Assembly (NCBI RefSeq): GCF_008868175.1
Contig: NZ_WBKT01000052.1
Location: forward strand, 1-34,360
Origin: Micromonospora sp. AMSO31t
GTDB taxonomy: Bacteria; Actinomycetota; Actinomycetes; Mycobacteriales; Micromonosporaceae
DNA: 34,360 nucleotides
Reading direction: 5' to 3'
The first letter of the stretch is position 1. Each line of letters opens with the position of its first letter. The position numbers and the translations under genes were made by a program. Below the pieces are notes generated by a model. It saw only the letters and a list, made by a program, of their open reading frames with translations, was not told the DNA's origin and searched no databases. This document shows positions 14,709-22,089 of the stretch, one piece after another.

Positions 14709-15974
14709 TCAGGGCACCCGGCGCCGGCGCGGCGCGGCGAGCACCTCGTGGTCGAGCGGGCGGCGCGGAGCCGGGACGTGGACCAGGACGGCCCGGGGCG
14801 CGGTGAGCCGGCGGCCACGCCAGAGGTAGAGGCCGGCGGCCGTCGTGGTCACCCCGACCAGGGCGAACAGCAGGCGGTAGTCGAGGACGCCGACGAGCAG
14901 CGCGCCCGCGCCGATGGAGACCGCCTGCGGGCCGCTGACCAGCGCCTCCGCGGCGGCGGCGACCCGGCCCAGCAGCCCCGGCGGCGTCCGCCGCTGGATC
15001 AGCGTGTTGAGCCCGACCATGGTCAGCGGCAGGGAGACCCCGGCCAGCAGCAGCGCCACCACGCCGAGCCAGAGCCGGGGGTACGCGAGCGCCAGCGCGG
15101 CCGGTCCGAAGAACGTCACCCCGGCGGCCAGTGCCCCCACCTCGCCGGTCCGGCGCACCACGGCGGCCGAGACGAGCCCGCCGACCAGCCCGCCGACCCC
15201 CTGCACGGTGACCAGCACACCGACGAACGCGGCGTTCCGGCCCAGCCCCAGGTCGACGTACGCGAAGATCAGCGACTCGGTGAAGCCCATCATGAGCGAG
15301 CCCAGCCCGTACCCGAGCAGGGCCCGGCGCAGCGCGGGGTCGCCGGACAGGTGCCGCAGCCCGGCGCCCAGCCCGGCCGGCCAGCGGCGCGCGGACCGGG
15401 CGGGTGCGGTCTCGGCGACCGGGAGCACGCCGACGACCGCGGCGGCGGTGAGGAAGCCGGACATGGCCAGGGCGACCAGCAGCCAGCCGCCGACCGCGGC
15501 GTAGAGCCCGGCCCCGGCCAGCGGGCCGACCAGCCGCAGCCCCTGCCGGACGGTCTGCAGCACCCCGTTGGCGTCGGCCAGCAGGTCGCTCGGCACCAGG
15601 TGCCGGATGAGCCCGCTGAGCACCGCGCTCAGGGTGATGTACGACAGGCCGTACAGCGCCGCCACCACGTAGATCACCCAGACGTCGGCGCGGTCGTGGA
15701 CCGCGAACAGCGGGCAGAGCAGCACGGCCGTGCCCAGGTTGGCGGCCATGAAGAAGGGCCGGCGGCGGCACCGGTCGACCACCCAGCCGACCAGCGGGGC
15801 CAGCGCCATCGGCGCGATCACCGCGAAGATGGTCGCCCCGGCCATGCCGTCCGACCCGGTGAGGTCCTTGACCCAGACGGCCAGGGCCAGCAGCAGGATC
15901 GACTCGGCCGCCATGCTCGCCAGCAGCGCGACGAAGAGCAGGCGGAAGTCGGGGCGGCGCAGGACGGTGCGCAT
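14709..15974 (-). CDS. MFS transporter, probable drug exporter
   Basis: 421 residues from ATG 15974 (MRTVLRRPDFRLLFVALLASM), with GGAGGG six bases ahead. About 12 hydrophobic segments are visible. The MFS loop 2-3 motif is recognisable as GWVVDRCRRRPFF (usual G-x-x-x-D-R-x-G-R-R). Other supporting stretches are LTGSDGMAGATIFAVIAPMALAP at the N-terminal half and TMVGLNTLIQRRTPPGLLGRVAAA in the loop before TM11. That last part is typical of the EntS/tetracycline-type exporters of actinomycetes. The C-terminus is cytoplasmic, basic and proline-rich. The substrate cannot be read from the sequence. The frame extends 44 codons further upstream, but without a ribosome binding site. It is not part of the mycobacterial block, so it is an insertion between mycoredoxin and nudC. 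Confidence 0.88.
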   Translation of the reverse strand: MRTVLRRPDFRLLFVALLASMAAESILLLALAVWVKDLTGSDGMAGATIFAVIAPMALAPLVGWVVDRCRRRPFFMAANLGTAVLLCPLFAVHDRADVWVIYVVAALYGLSYITLSAVLSGLIRHLVPSDLLADANGVLQTVRQGLRLVGPLAGAGLYAAVGGWLLVALAMSGFLTAAAVVGVLPVAETAPARSARRWPAGLGAGLRHLSGDPALRRALLGYGLGSLMMGFTESLIFAYVDLGLGRNAAFVGVLVTVQGVGGLVGGLVSAAVVRRTGEVGALAAGVTFFGPAALALAYPRLWLGVVALLLAGVSLPLTMVGLNTLIQRRTPPGLLGRVAAAAEALVSGPQAVSIGAGALLVGVLDYRLLFALVGVTTTAAGLYLWRGRRLTAPRAVLVHVPAPRRPLDHEVLAAPRRRRVP

Positions 15975-16107
15975 CGGGTTCCCTCCGGCGGGGGTGCGCC
16001 ATCCGGCGCGTCGGGTCGGGCGCCGGTGAAGGCACCTCTCCACAGTCCTCTTTTTGTCGCGTGACACGCCCCCGCCGGACCCTCCGACACCGGTCGCGCC
16101 GTCCATA

Positions 16108-16136
16108 CTGACCGTGGGGGGCGAATTTCATACAGT
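16108..16136 (+). promoter_or_regulatory. Candidate promoter of the XRE regulator, with operator-like palindrome
   Basis: CTGACC (16108-16113), a 17-base spacer and TACAGT (16131-16136) fit a housekeeping actinomycete promoter. Right after it, at the expected transcription start, lies a perfect 7-bp inverted repeat (16139-16145 with 16151-16157), a reasonable place for autorepression. Confidence 0.5.
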
Positions 16137-16177
16137 TACCGTCGCGTCCTGCGACGGTCGACGGGAAAGAGGACACC

Positions 16178-17158
16178 GTGCCTCCTGCCGCACCAGGCCC
16201 GATCCTGCGCCGTCGCAGGCTCGGCATCGAGCTGCGCCGACTCCGTGAACAGGCCGGCCTCACCGGCGACCAGGTCATCGAGCGGATCGGCTGGGCCTCC
16301 GCGTCCAAGCTGTCCCGCCTGGAGAACGGCCGCAGCCGTCCCGACCCGGACGACGTGGGCGTCCTGTTGACCCTCTACGGCGCGCAGGATGAGCTGCGCG
16401 AGGAACTGCTGGGCATCACCCACGACGCCGGCGACATGCGCGGCTGGCTGCGCAACTTCCCGGTGATGACCCAGCAGCAGCGCGCCTTCGCCGAGCTGGA
16501 GGCGGGGTGCGCGGAGATCTCGGAGTACAACCCGGTCCTGGTGCCCGGGCTGTTGCAGACCCCGGGGTACGCCCGGCACCGGATCATGTCCGCGGCCCAG
16601 GTGGCCGAGGAGGCCGGCGACCTGGAGACCGAGGACCCGGAAACCGAGGTACGCGCCCGGCAGGCCCGCCAGTCGCTGCTGACCCGCTCCCCCGACGCGC
16701 CGCGCTACACGGCGGTGCTGGAGGAGGCGGCGCTCGGCCGCCGGGCCGGCCCGACCGAGGTGCTGCACGAGCAGATCGTCCACCTCTGCGAGCTGGCGCT
16801 GCTGCCGAACGTGACGCTGCGCCTGCTGCTGCGGGACACGCGGGTCGGCGACTGGTACCTCCCGCCGACCGCCTTCTCGGTCTACCGGTTCGCCGATCCG
16901 CTCGATCCGGAGACGCTGGCCATCGAAGGTGGGTTCACCGACGTCATGTCGACCGAGGTAAACACCCTAAATCGCTATAAAGTGGTGTTCGAGTGGCTGA
17001 GCTCGGCGGCGCTCTCCGCATCGGACACCCTCTCCTGGCTGATCGAGGCGACGGGACGGCTGACCGGCACGGCAGCCGAGTCCACAGTGGCGTTCGGGCC
17101 GGCAACGGCGCCGACCCAGCGCCGCCGCGACTCGGGGCGCCTGACGACGGACCGGTGA
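16178..17158 (+). CDS. XRE-family regulator with DUF5753 (Scr1-type antitoxin-like regulator)
   Basis: 326 residues from GTG 16178, with AGAGGA ahead. The N-terminal helix-turn-helix (residues about 9-65) reads LRRRRLGIELRRLREQAG then ASASKLSRLENGRSRPDPDDV. The remaining 230 or so residues are DUF5753, with the usual YNPVLVPGLLQTPGYAR motif, a QSLLTR segment and a C-terminal beta-rich part with TAFSVYRFADP. These regulators occur in large paralogous sets in Streptomyces and Micromonospora, nearly always next to a small DUF397 protein, and include developmental regulators of the WhiJ type. Near the 3' end (about 16955-16985) codon use briefly turns AT-rich (GTAAACACCCTAAATCG). The DUF397 gene follows after 68 bases. 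Confidence 0.92.
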   Translation: MPPAAPGPILRRRRLGIELRRLREQAGLTGDQVIERIGWASASKLSRLENGRSRPDPDDVGVLLTLYGAQDELREELLGITHDAGDMRGWLRNFPVMTQQQRAFAELEAGCAEISEYNPVLVPGLLQTPGYARHRIMSAAQVAEEAGDLETEDPETEVRARQARQSLLTRSPDAPRYTAVLEEAALGRRAGPTEVLHEQIVHLCELALLPNVTLRLLLRDTRVGDWYLPPTAFSVYRFADPLDPETLAIEGGFTDVMSTEVNTLNRYKVVFEWLSSAALSASDTLSWLIEATGRLTGTAAESTVAFGPATAPTQRRRDSGRLTTDR

Positions 17159-17226
17159 TGGACGGGGACGGTCCGCCTGCGGCGCCACTCGTCCCCATCG
17201 GAACACTCCAGACCAGGAGCAGAACC

Positions 17227-17457
17227 ATGAACGACATCCGCAACAGCTCGTCCGAGCAGCTCGCCGGCGCCGCCTGGCGCAAGAGCACCCGCAGCCAGAC
17301 CTCCAACTGCGTGGAGGTCGCGCCGCTGCGCACCGGGCCCGAGGCGGTGGCCCTGCGGGACAGCAAGGACCCGCGTGGGCCGGTGCTGCTGTTCAACCGG
17401 GCCGGCTGGCTCGGCTTCATCGCCGGGGCGAAGAACGGCCAGTTCGACCTGAACTGA
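17227..17457 (+). CDS. DUF397 protein, partner of the XRE-DUF5753 regulator
   Basis: 76 residues from ATG 17227, with AGGAG seven bases upstream. The family motifs are clear: AAWRKSTRS, then NCVEVAPL, then VALRDSKDPRGPVLLF and a final W-x-x-F segment (AGWLGFIAGAKNGQFDL). DUF397 proteins are small, cytoplasmic, and paired with DUF5753 regulators; WhiJ-linked members act as antagonists of the DNA-binding partner, and the pair has been compared with toxin-antitoxin modules. Here the order regulator then DUF397 and the shared direction support one operon. A GC hairpin terminator follows. Confidence 0.93.
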   Translation: MNDIRNSSSEQLAGAAWRKSTRSQTSNCVEVAPLRTGPEAVALRDSKDPRGPVLLFNRAGWLGFIAGAKNGQFDLN

Positions 17458-17472
17458 TCCGGCGAACATCCG

Positions 17473-17501
17473 GGGGCCGTCGGCGTGGCGCCGGCGGCCC
17501 C
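17473..17501 (+). terminator. Hairpin terminator after the DUF397 gene
   Basis: A 13-bp stem with one G-U pair (17473-17485 with 17489-17501), a TGG loop and a short CTT end, 16 bases after the stop codon. Confidence 0.75.
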
Positions 17502-17580
17502 TTGCGCGTCCATCCCCGACAACTGTGCTGACCTGGGGTCACCCGATCGGTCGACGCCGCGAACGATAGGCGGGTTTCAC

Positions 17581-17608
17581 TTGCTGGGACGGCGCACGGG
17601 CGTAACAT
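17581..17608 (+). promoter_or_regulatory. Candidate promoter of the small hypothetical gene
   Basis: TTGCTG (17581-17586), 16 bases, then TAACAT (17603-17608). Initiation would fall near 17614-17616, just before an in-frame GTG at 17618. A leaderless message starting there is therefore possible. Confidence 0.4.
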
Positions 17609-17668
17609 GACGCAAGAGTGACGTGGAAGTTGCAGCCTGCATCCGTCCATCCGCACCCGGGGGCCACC

Positions 17669-17938
17669 ATGCGGTTCCTGATCGTCCGCACCGAGATCCG
17701 TGCCGCCGCCGACACCGACATCGCCGCCGCCTGGGCCGGTGGCAGTCGGCTGCGGGACGAGACCAGCGCGCCGGAACCCCGCCGCCAGGTCGTCCACGCC
17801 GAGGACCGCGACGCCGCCCTGCTGCTCGCCCGCGCGCTGTCCACCGTGGGAGCCGTCCGCGCCGGCCGGCACCGGGTCAAGGTGCTGCCCATCGAGGACA
17901 TGAACCCGGGTCACCCCTACCACTGGGGCGGCAGTTGA
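17669..17938 (+). CDS. Small hypothetical protein
   Basis: 89 residues from ATG 17669 (MRFLIVRTEIRAAADTDIAAAW); an in-frame GTG at 17618 would add 17 residues and fits a leaderless start from the candidate promoter. No family is recognised. The start resembles a beta strand of an alpha/beta fold, followed by an Arg/Glu-rich helical middle (QVVHAEDRDAALLLARALSTVGAV) and a second strand RHRVKVLPIEDM. The C-terminus ends in a His/Trp/Gly segment (PGHPYHWGGS). Codon use is that of the chromosome and the frame is clean, so I take it to be real. It is isolated, with terminators on both sides. Confidence 0.65.
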   Translation: MRFLIVRTEIRAAADTDIAAAWAGGSRLRDETSAPEPRRQVVHAEDRDAALLLARALSTVGAVRAGRHRVKVLPIEDMNPGHPYHWGGS

Positions 17939-18015
17939 CCCGCCACTGACGTCCGTCGCGACCGGACCGGCTCCCCCGCCGCGTTCCACGCCTCACCGGT
18001 CACGACGGCCCGTGT

Positions 18016-18059
18016 TCCCGGCCCGAGACCGCCGCGGCAACGACGGTCCCGGGCCGGGA
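18016..18059 (-). terminator. Possible terminator between the small gene and nudC
   Basis: A perfect 10-bp GC stem (18016-18025 with 18050-18059) with a 24-base loop in the 209-base convergent spacer 17939-18147. Nothing else is recognised in the spacer. Confidence 0.45.
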
Positions 18060-18147
18060 CCGCATCCAGCCCGCGTTTCGCCGCCCAGCCGACCCGCCCG
18101 CGCCTCCGCGACCTCCGCGATCTCCCACCGGCGCCTGTTTCCGGTGG

Positions 18148-19095
18148 TCAGCAGTGGCCGTCGAGCCAGCGGTGGACCAGGAAGAGGGCGATCGACGACG
18201 GTGGCGGGAGGACCAGGAGGTCCCCGCCGTCCACCCGGACCGGCTGGTCGGCCAGCGCGGCGCCGATCTCCCGCCGGGTGAACCAGCGGGCGCGGGCGAT
18301 CTCGGCCGGGTCCACCTGGATCGGCGCGTCCGCGTCGGCGCGGGCCAGGAAGCCGAGCATCAGCGAGCCCGGGAACGGCCAGGACTGGCTGCCGGCGTAC
18401 CCGATCTCCTCGACCGCGACGCCGACCTCCTCGCGGACCTCGCGCAGCACGGCGGCCTCGGCCGACTCCCCCGGCTCCACGTAGCCGGCCAGGCAGGAGT
18501 AGCGGCGCTGCCCCGGGGTGCTCGGCCAGGTGGCGTTGTTGCCCAGCAGGCAGCGGCCGTCCAGGCCGTCCACGCCGTCGTGCACCAGCACGATCATCGC
18601 CGGGTCCGTGCGCGGCCAGATCCGGTCGCCGCCCGGGTCGACGCGGGACCAGCCGGCCTCGTCCACCTCGGTCGGCTGGCCGGTCGACGAGGAGTAGCCG
18701 TGCCGGACGTGCCAGTTGAGCAGCGCCAGCGCGGTGGTGAAGATCCCGGCGTCGCGGTCGGTCAGCAGGTGGCCGACCTCCCGCAGGTTGACCCGGCGGG
18801 TGCCAGCCAGCTCCGGAAGCGGCGCGTCCACGGCGAAGACCGGCACGCCGTCCGACTCGACGCCGAGGAACATCGGCACCGACCGGGGCACCTCGGGCAG
18901 CTCGCCGGAGCCGACCAGCACCAGCTCCGGCGGGGCCGCCACGCCGCGGACCAGCGCCCGACCGTCGTCGGTCGAGTCCAGCACGAGCACCCGGGCCTGC
19001 TCCCACGCCTCGGCGAGCCACCCCGGGTCGGTCCGCCGGTGCGCCGCCCGGTCCAGTGTCGTCCGGGCCAGCGGTGGGGCGGGCTCGCCGGTCAC
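18148..19095 (-). CDS. nudC: NudC-type NAD(H) pyrophosphatase (Nudix hydrolase)
   Basis: 315 residues from GTG 19095, with AGAGGG ahead. The Nudix box GYVEPGESAEAAVLREVREEVGV (about residues 207-229) matches G-x5-E-x7-R-E-U-x-E-E-x-G-U completely. The NADH-specificity motif downstream is SQSWPFPGS instead of the usual SQPWPFPxS. The zinc-ribbon region before the catalytic domain has lost its cysteines (NWHVRHGYSSSTGQPTE), as in mycobacterial NudC. Known activity of the family is cleavage of NADH/NAD adducts and removal of NAD caps from RNA; in mycobacteria NudC (Rv3199c) also degrades isoniazid-NAD adducts. It lies after the M16 peptidase genes on the same strand, separated from them by two tandem copies of an intergenic repeat. 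The potassium-channel gene that follows in M. tuberculosis is absent. Confidence 0.93.
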   Translation of the reverse strand: MTGEPAPPLARTTLDRAAHRRTDPGWLAEAWEQARVLVLDSTDDGRALVRGVAAPPELVLVGSGELPEVPRSVPMFLGVESDGVPVFAVDAPLPELAGTRRVNLREVGHLLTDRDAGIFTTALALLNWHVRHGYSSSTGQPTEVDEAGWSRVDPGGDRIWPRTDPAMIVLVHDGVDGLDGRCLLGNNATWPSTPGQRRYSCLAGYVEPGESAEAAVLREVREEVGVAVEEIGYAGSQSWPFPGSLMLGFLARADADAPIQVDPAEIARARWFTRREIGAALADQPVRVDGGDLLVLPPPSSIALFLVHRWLDGHC

Positions 19096-19107
19096 GCTGT
19101 GCCCTCT

Positions 19108-19157
19108 TTCGTTCGCGACTGCGGGGCTCGCAAACCCGGCTCACTCCTCGCGCTCAC
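19108..19157 (-). repeat. Intergenic repeat, copy 1
   Basis: About 50 bases ending 12 bases before the nudC start codon. On the minus strand it starts TGAGCGCGAGGAGTGAGC and contains the core TTTGCGA-N9-TCGCGAA, a hairpin. It reads through as VSRVCEPRSRER if translated. About 88 per cent or more identical to copy 2 by eye. Confidence 0.85.
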
Positions 19158-19169
19158 GCGGCGCCTTCC

Positions 19170-19219
19170 TTCGTTCGCGACCGCGGGGCTCGCAGACCCG
19201 GCTCACTCCTCGTGCTCAC
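19170..19219 (-). repeat. Intergenic repeat, copy 2
   Basis: Tandem with copy 1 at a 62-base period, same orientation. Its first bases (TGA at 19218-19216) are the stop codon of the upstream M16 gene. Confidence 0.85.
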
Positions 19220-20553
19220 GGTGACTCCGTGCGGATCGGGGCGAGGGCGGCGAGGCCGTCGGCGACCCGCTCGGCGTCGCCGAGCACCACGGTGACCGCC
19301 TGCGCCGGGGCGAGGTAGCGGGCCGCCGCTGCGGCCACGTCGTCCACGGTCGCCGCGGCCAGCCGGGCGGCGTGCTCGGCGAGGAAGTCCAGGCGCAGCC
19401 CGTTGCCCGCGTACGCGCTGGTCAGCGAGGCCAGACCCGCCTGCGTGGACATGCCGAGCTGGAGCGTGCCGAGGGCGTACTGGCGGGCCTGCTCCAGCTC
19501 GTCCGGCTTGGGCGGCAGGGCGGCCAGCCGGCCCAGCTCGTACATGGTCTCCAGCAGGGCGGGTGCGGTCACCTCGGTGGCCACCTCGGCGGCGGCGACC
19601 AGCACCGACCCGGCCACCGAGTGCTCGACCAGCGAGTGCGGCCCGTACGTGTAGCCCTTGTCCTCACGGATGTTCTCCACCCAGCGGGAGGAGAAGTAGC
19701 CGCCGAAGAGCAGGTTGGCCAGTTGCAGCGCGGCATGGTCGGGATGGGTGCGGGGCACGGCGGGCAGCGCGATCCGCAGCGAGGACTGCACCGAGCCGGG
19801 CCGGTCGACCAGCAGCACCGGGCCGGGCTCCAGCGGCGGCGCGGGCGGCAGCTCGGCCGGCTGCCCCTCCCCCTTCCAGCCGGACAGCGCCCGCTCGGCG
19901 GCGTCCAGCGCCTTCTCCGGCTGCACGTCGCCGACGAGCACCAGCACCGCGCCGGCCGGGTGCACCCGCTCGGCGTGCAGCCGGCGCAGCACCGGGGGCT
20001 TCACCGCGCGTACCTGGTCCGGCTCGGGGGTCTGCACCGCGTACGGGTGCCGGCCGTAGATCCGCTTGAGCAGCGCGGTGCGGGCCAGGTGGGCGGGCTG
20101 GCTCTGGGCCACCTGGATGCGGTCCACCAGCCGCTCCCGCTCGGTCTCCACCCAGTCGGCCGGGTAGGTGGCCCCGGTGAGCACGTCGGCGAGCAGCTCC
20201 AGCATCCGGTCCAGGCCGGTGACCAGGCCCGCACCGGAGAGCATCAGCCGGTCCGGGTCGATGCCGGCGGAGAGCCCGCCGCCGACCTTCTGCAACTCCG
20301 CGGCGAGCTGGGTCGCCGTGTAGGTCTCCGTGCCGGAGAGCAGGGTCTGCGCGAGCATCCCGCCGCGGGCCAGGTGGGTACGCCCGAACGGCATCCAGAG
20401 CCGCAGCTCGACCAGCGGGATCGCGCTGCGGCGTACCGCGATCACGGTGAGGCCGTTGCCGAGCGTGCGCTCGGCCTGCTGGGGCAGCTTGAGCCTGCGG
20501 TTGGGACCGAGCGCCGGCAGCGGCCGGACGCCCGTCTCCACGGTTTCACTCAA
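19216..20553 (-). CDS. M16 peptidase homologue, non-catalytic partner subunit
   Basis: 445 residues from TTG 20553. GGAGGT lies five bases ahead, and the start overlaps the stop of the upstream M16 gene (TTGA), so translation is coupled. The N-terminal M16 domain lacks the zinc motif: where HxxEH is expected the sequence reads LARGGMLAQTLLSGTETYT. The C-terminal domain keeps the substrate-binding Arg/Tyr pair typical of the partner subunit, in YFSSRWVENIREDKGYTYG. This is the alpha-like half of a heterodimeric M16B peptidase, with the catalytic half encoded just upstream. There is no signal peptide. The last codons run into intergenic repeat copy 2, which supplies the TGA. Confidence 0.92.
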   Translation of the reverse strand: MSETVETGVRPLPALGPNRRLKLPQQAERTLGNGLTVIAVRRSAIPLVELRLWMPFGRTHLARGGMLAQTLLSGTETYTATQLAAELQKVGGGLSAGIDPDRLMLSGAGLVTGLDRMLELLADVLTGATYPADWVETERERLVDRIQVAQSQPAHLARTALLKRIYGRHPYAVQTPEPDQVRAVKPPVLRRLHAERVHPAGAVLVLVGDVQPEKALDAAERALSGWKGEGQPAELPPAPPLEPGPVLLVDRPGSVQSSLRIALPAVPRTHPDHAALQLANLLFGGYFSSRWVENIREDKGYTYGPHSLVEHSVAGSVLVAAAEVATEVTAPALLETMYELGRLAALPPKPDELEQARQYALGTLQLGMSTQAGLASLTSAYAGNGLRLDFLAEHAARLAAATVDDVAAAAARYLAPAQAVTVVLGDAERVADGLAALAPIRTESP

Positions 20554-21860
20554 CGGGCACCTCCGGCGATGACCTCGATGGACGCGCGGCGTTCCGGCCG
20601 CAGGGTGGCGGCGGCCGCGCGGACCTGCTCGTCGGTCACCTCGCCGACCAGCCGGGGCAGCTCGTTCATCAGGCCCGGCTCGCCGCGCTGCTGTTCCAGG
20701 ACGGCCATTCCCAGCGCCCGGCCGAGCACCGCGTCGGTGTCCCGCAGCAGGTGGGTGGCCATCCGCGCCTGGGTCCGGGCCAGTTCCCCCTCGGTCAGCC
20801 CGTCGGTGGCCAGCCGGTCCAACTCCTCGTCGATGGTGCGCAGCACCTTGTCCACGTCGCCGCCGGGCGGCAGGTGTGCCTGGAGCAGCAGCGCGGTGGG
20901 GTCGCGCACGTCGAACGGGTCGCCCATGAAGCCGAGGTAGCCGCCCAGGCTGGTGACCGAGCGGTCCCGCTGGACCAGCCGCTCGACCAGCCGCGAGGCG
21001 TCGCCGTCGGTGAGCACCTCGGCCAGCACCACGTACGGCAGGTAGCCGGCGAAGTCGGTCACCGGGTCGGGCACGCGCCACGCCCCGGCCACCGCGGGCA
21101 GCGGGGCCAGCTTGTCGGTGTACGAGGTGCGCCGCTCCGCCGTGAGGTCCGGCTCGGTGAAGTCCGGGCGCTCCGGGGCCGGGCGGGCCGGCACGTCGCC
21201 GAAGTGGCGCTCGATCAGCGCCGTCGCCTCGGCCACGTCGACGTCCCCGCTCACCGCAAGGACGGCGTTGCCGCTGGCGTAGTAGCGGCGGAAGAAGTCG
21301 GCCGCGTCGCCGACGGTGGCCGACTCCAGGTCGTCGAAGGAGCCGTAGCCGTCGTGCGCGTTGGGGAAGGTGTCGAACATGACCGGCGGCAGGGTGAGCC
21401 AGGGGAACCCGCCGTACGGCCGGTTGAGCACGTTGACCCGGATCTCCTCCTTGACCACGTCGACCTGGTTGCGCAGGTTCTCCTCGGTCAGGCGGGGGCC
21501 GCGCATCCGGTCGGCCTCCAGGAAGAGCGCCCGCTCCAGCGCGTTGCTGGGCAGGGTCTCGTAGTAGTCGGTGTAGTCCAGGTGGGTGGAGCCGTTGAAG
21601 GTGCCGCCGGCGCCCTGGACGTGCCGGAAGTGGGCGAGCTTCTCCAGGTTCTCCGAGCCCTGGAACATCAGGTGCTCGAAGAGGTGCGCGAAGCCGGTGC
21701 GCCCCTCCGGCTCGGAGCGGATGCCGACGTCGTAGACCACCGCCACCCCGATGACCGGGGCGCTGCGGTCGGGGGTGAGCACCACCCGCAGGCCGTTGTC
21801 GAGGGTGAACCGCTCGACCGGGTATTTCGTCGCTGGAATTCTCGCTCTCCGCGTCGGCAC
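20550..21860 (-). CDS. M16 zinc metallopeptidase, catalytic subunit
   Basis: 436 residues from GTG 21860. The inverted zinc motif HLFEH (in GFAHLFEHLMFQGSENL, about residue 60) supplies two His ligands and the catalytic Glu. A third ligand is likely the Glu in NQVDVVKEEIRVN about 70-80 residues later. The C-terminal M16 domain lacks the R/Y motif, which the downstream partner supplies. Family members degrade peptides and process precursor peptides. A TAGGGT hexamer ends seven bases before the GTG, so the message is probably leaderless and starts at the first codon. The sulfonate-type importer is divergent, sharing the 229-base region 21861-22089. Confidence 0.93.
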   Translation of the reverse strand: MPTRRARIPATKYPVERFTLDNGLRVVLTPDRSAPVIGVAVVYDVGIRSEPEGRTGFAHLFEHLMFQGSENLEKLAHFRHVQGAGGTFNGSTHLDYTDYYETLPSNALERALFLEADRMRGPRLTEENLRNQVDVVKEEIRVNVLNRPYGGFPWLTLPPVMFDTFPNAHDGYGSFDDLESATVGDAADFFRRYYASGNAVLAVSGDVDVAEATALIERHFGDVPARPAPERPDFTEPDLTAERRTSYTDKLAPLPAVAGAWRVPDPVTDFAGYLPYVVLAEVLTDGDASRLVERLVQRDRSVTSLGGYLGFMGDPFDVRDPTALLLQAHLPPGGDVDKVLRTIDEELDRLATDGLTEGELARTQARMATHLLRDTDAVLGRALGMAVLEQQRGEPGLMNELPRLVGEVTDEQVRAAAATLRPERRASIEVIAGGAR

Positions 21861-21867
21861 GAGATCG

Positions 21868-21873
21868 ACCCTA
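21868..21873 (-). promoter_or_regulatory. -10 element for a leaderless M16 transcript
   Basis: TAGGGT on the minus strand (21873-21868), seven bases before GTG 21860, fits transcription starting at the start codon. No convincing -35 was found. Confidence 0.45.
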
Positions 21874-22048
21874 ACGCGTCGGCAGCCCCCGCACCGGCGG
21901 TGTGGGCGGGCCCACCGGACGGCGGTGCCGGGCAGTAGCCGACCGGCGCCGCCATCTCCACCAAACAGGTAGGAATTGCCGAGAATCCGCAGGTCGCGCG
22001 TCCCGGACTGCGGACGGGTCTTGACGCCGCCCATGGCCTGCCCCAGTC

Positions 22049-22069
22049 TTCCTACCAACTAAGTAGGAA
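22049..22069. promoter_or_regulatory. Palindromic operator candidate of the sulfonate-type ABC operon
   Basis: TTCCTAC (22049-22055), seven bases, then GTAGGAA (22063-22069): a perfect 7-bp inverted repeat 20 bases before the start codon of the binding-protein gene. A further GTAGGAAT half-site lies at 21969-21976, about 94 bases upstream. An Rrf2 repressor encoded by the last gene of the operon is the natural candidate ligand. Confidence 0.55.
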
Positions 22070-22089
22070 TACTGCGGATTGGATACACG

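Noticed and set aside
16178..17457. A phage-defence or classical toxin-antitoxin system
   Set aside because: The DUF5753/DUF397 pair is a common actinomycete regulator module. No nuclease, kinase or other toxin-like effector is visible beside it.
17993..19144. A minus-strand frame starting MSRVCEPRSRERK over nudC
   Set aside because: The first part is the intergenic repeat and the remainder is nudC in a wrong frame with low-complexity composition.
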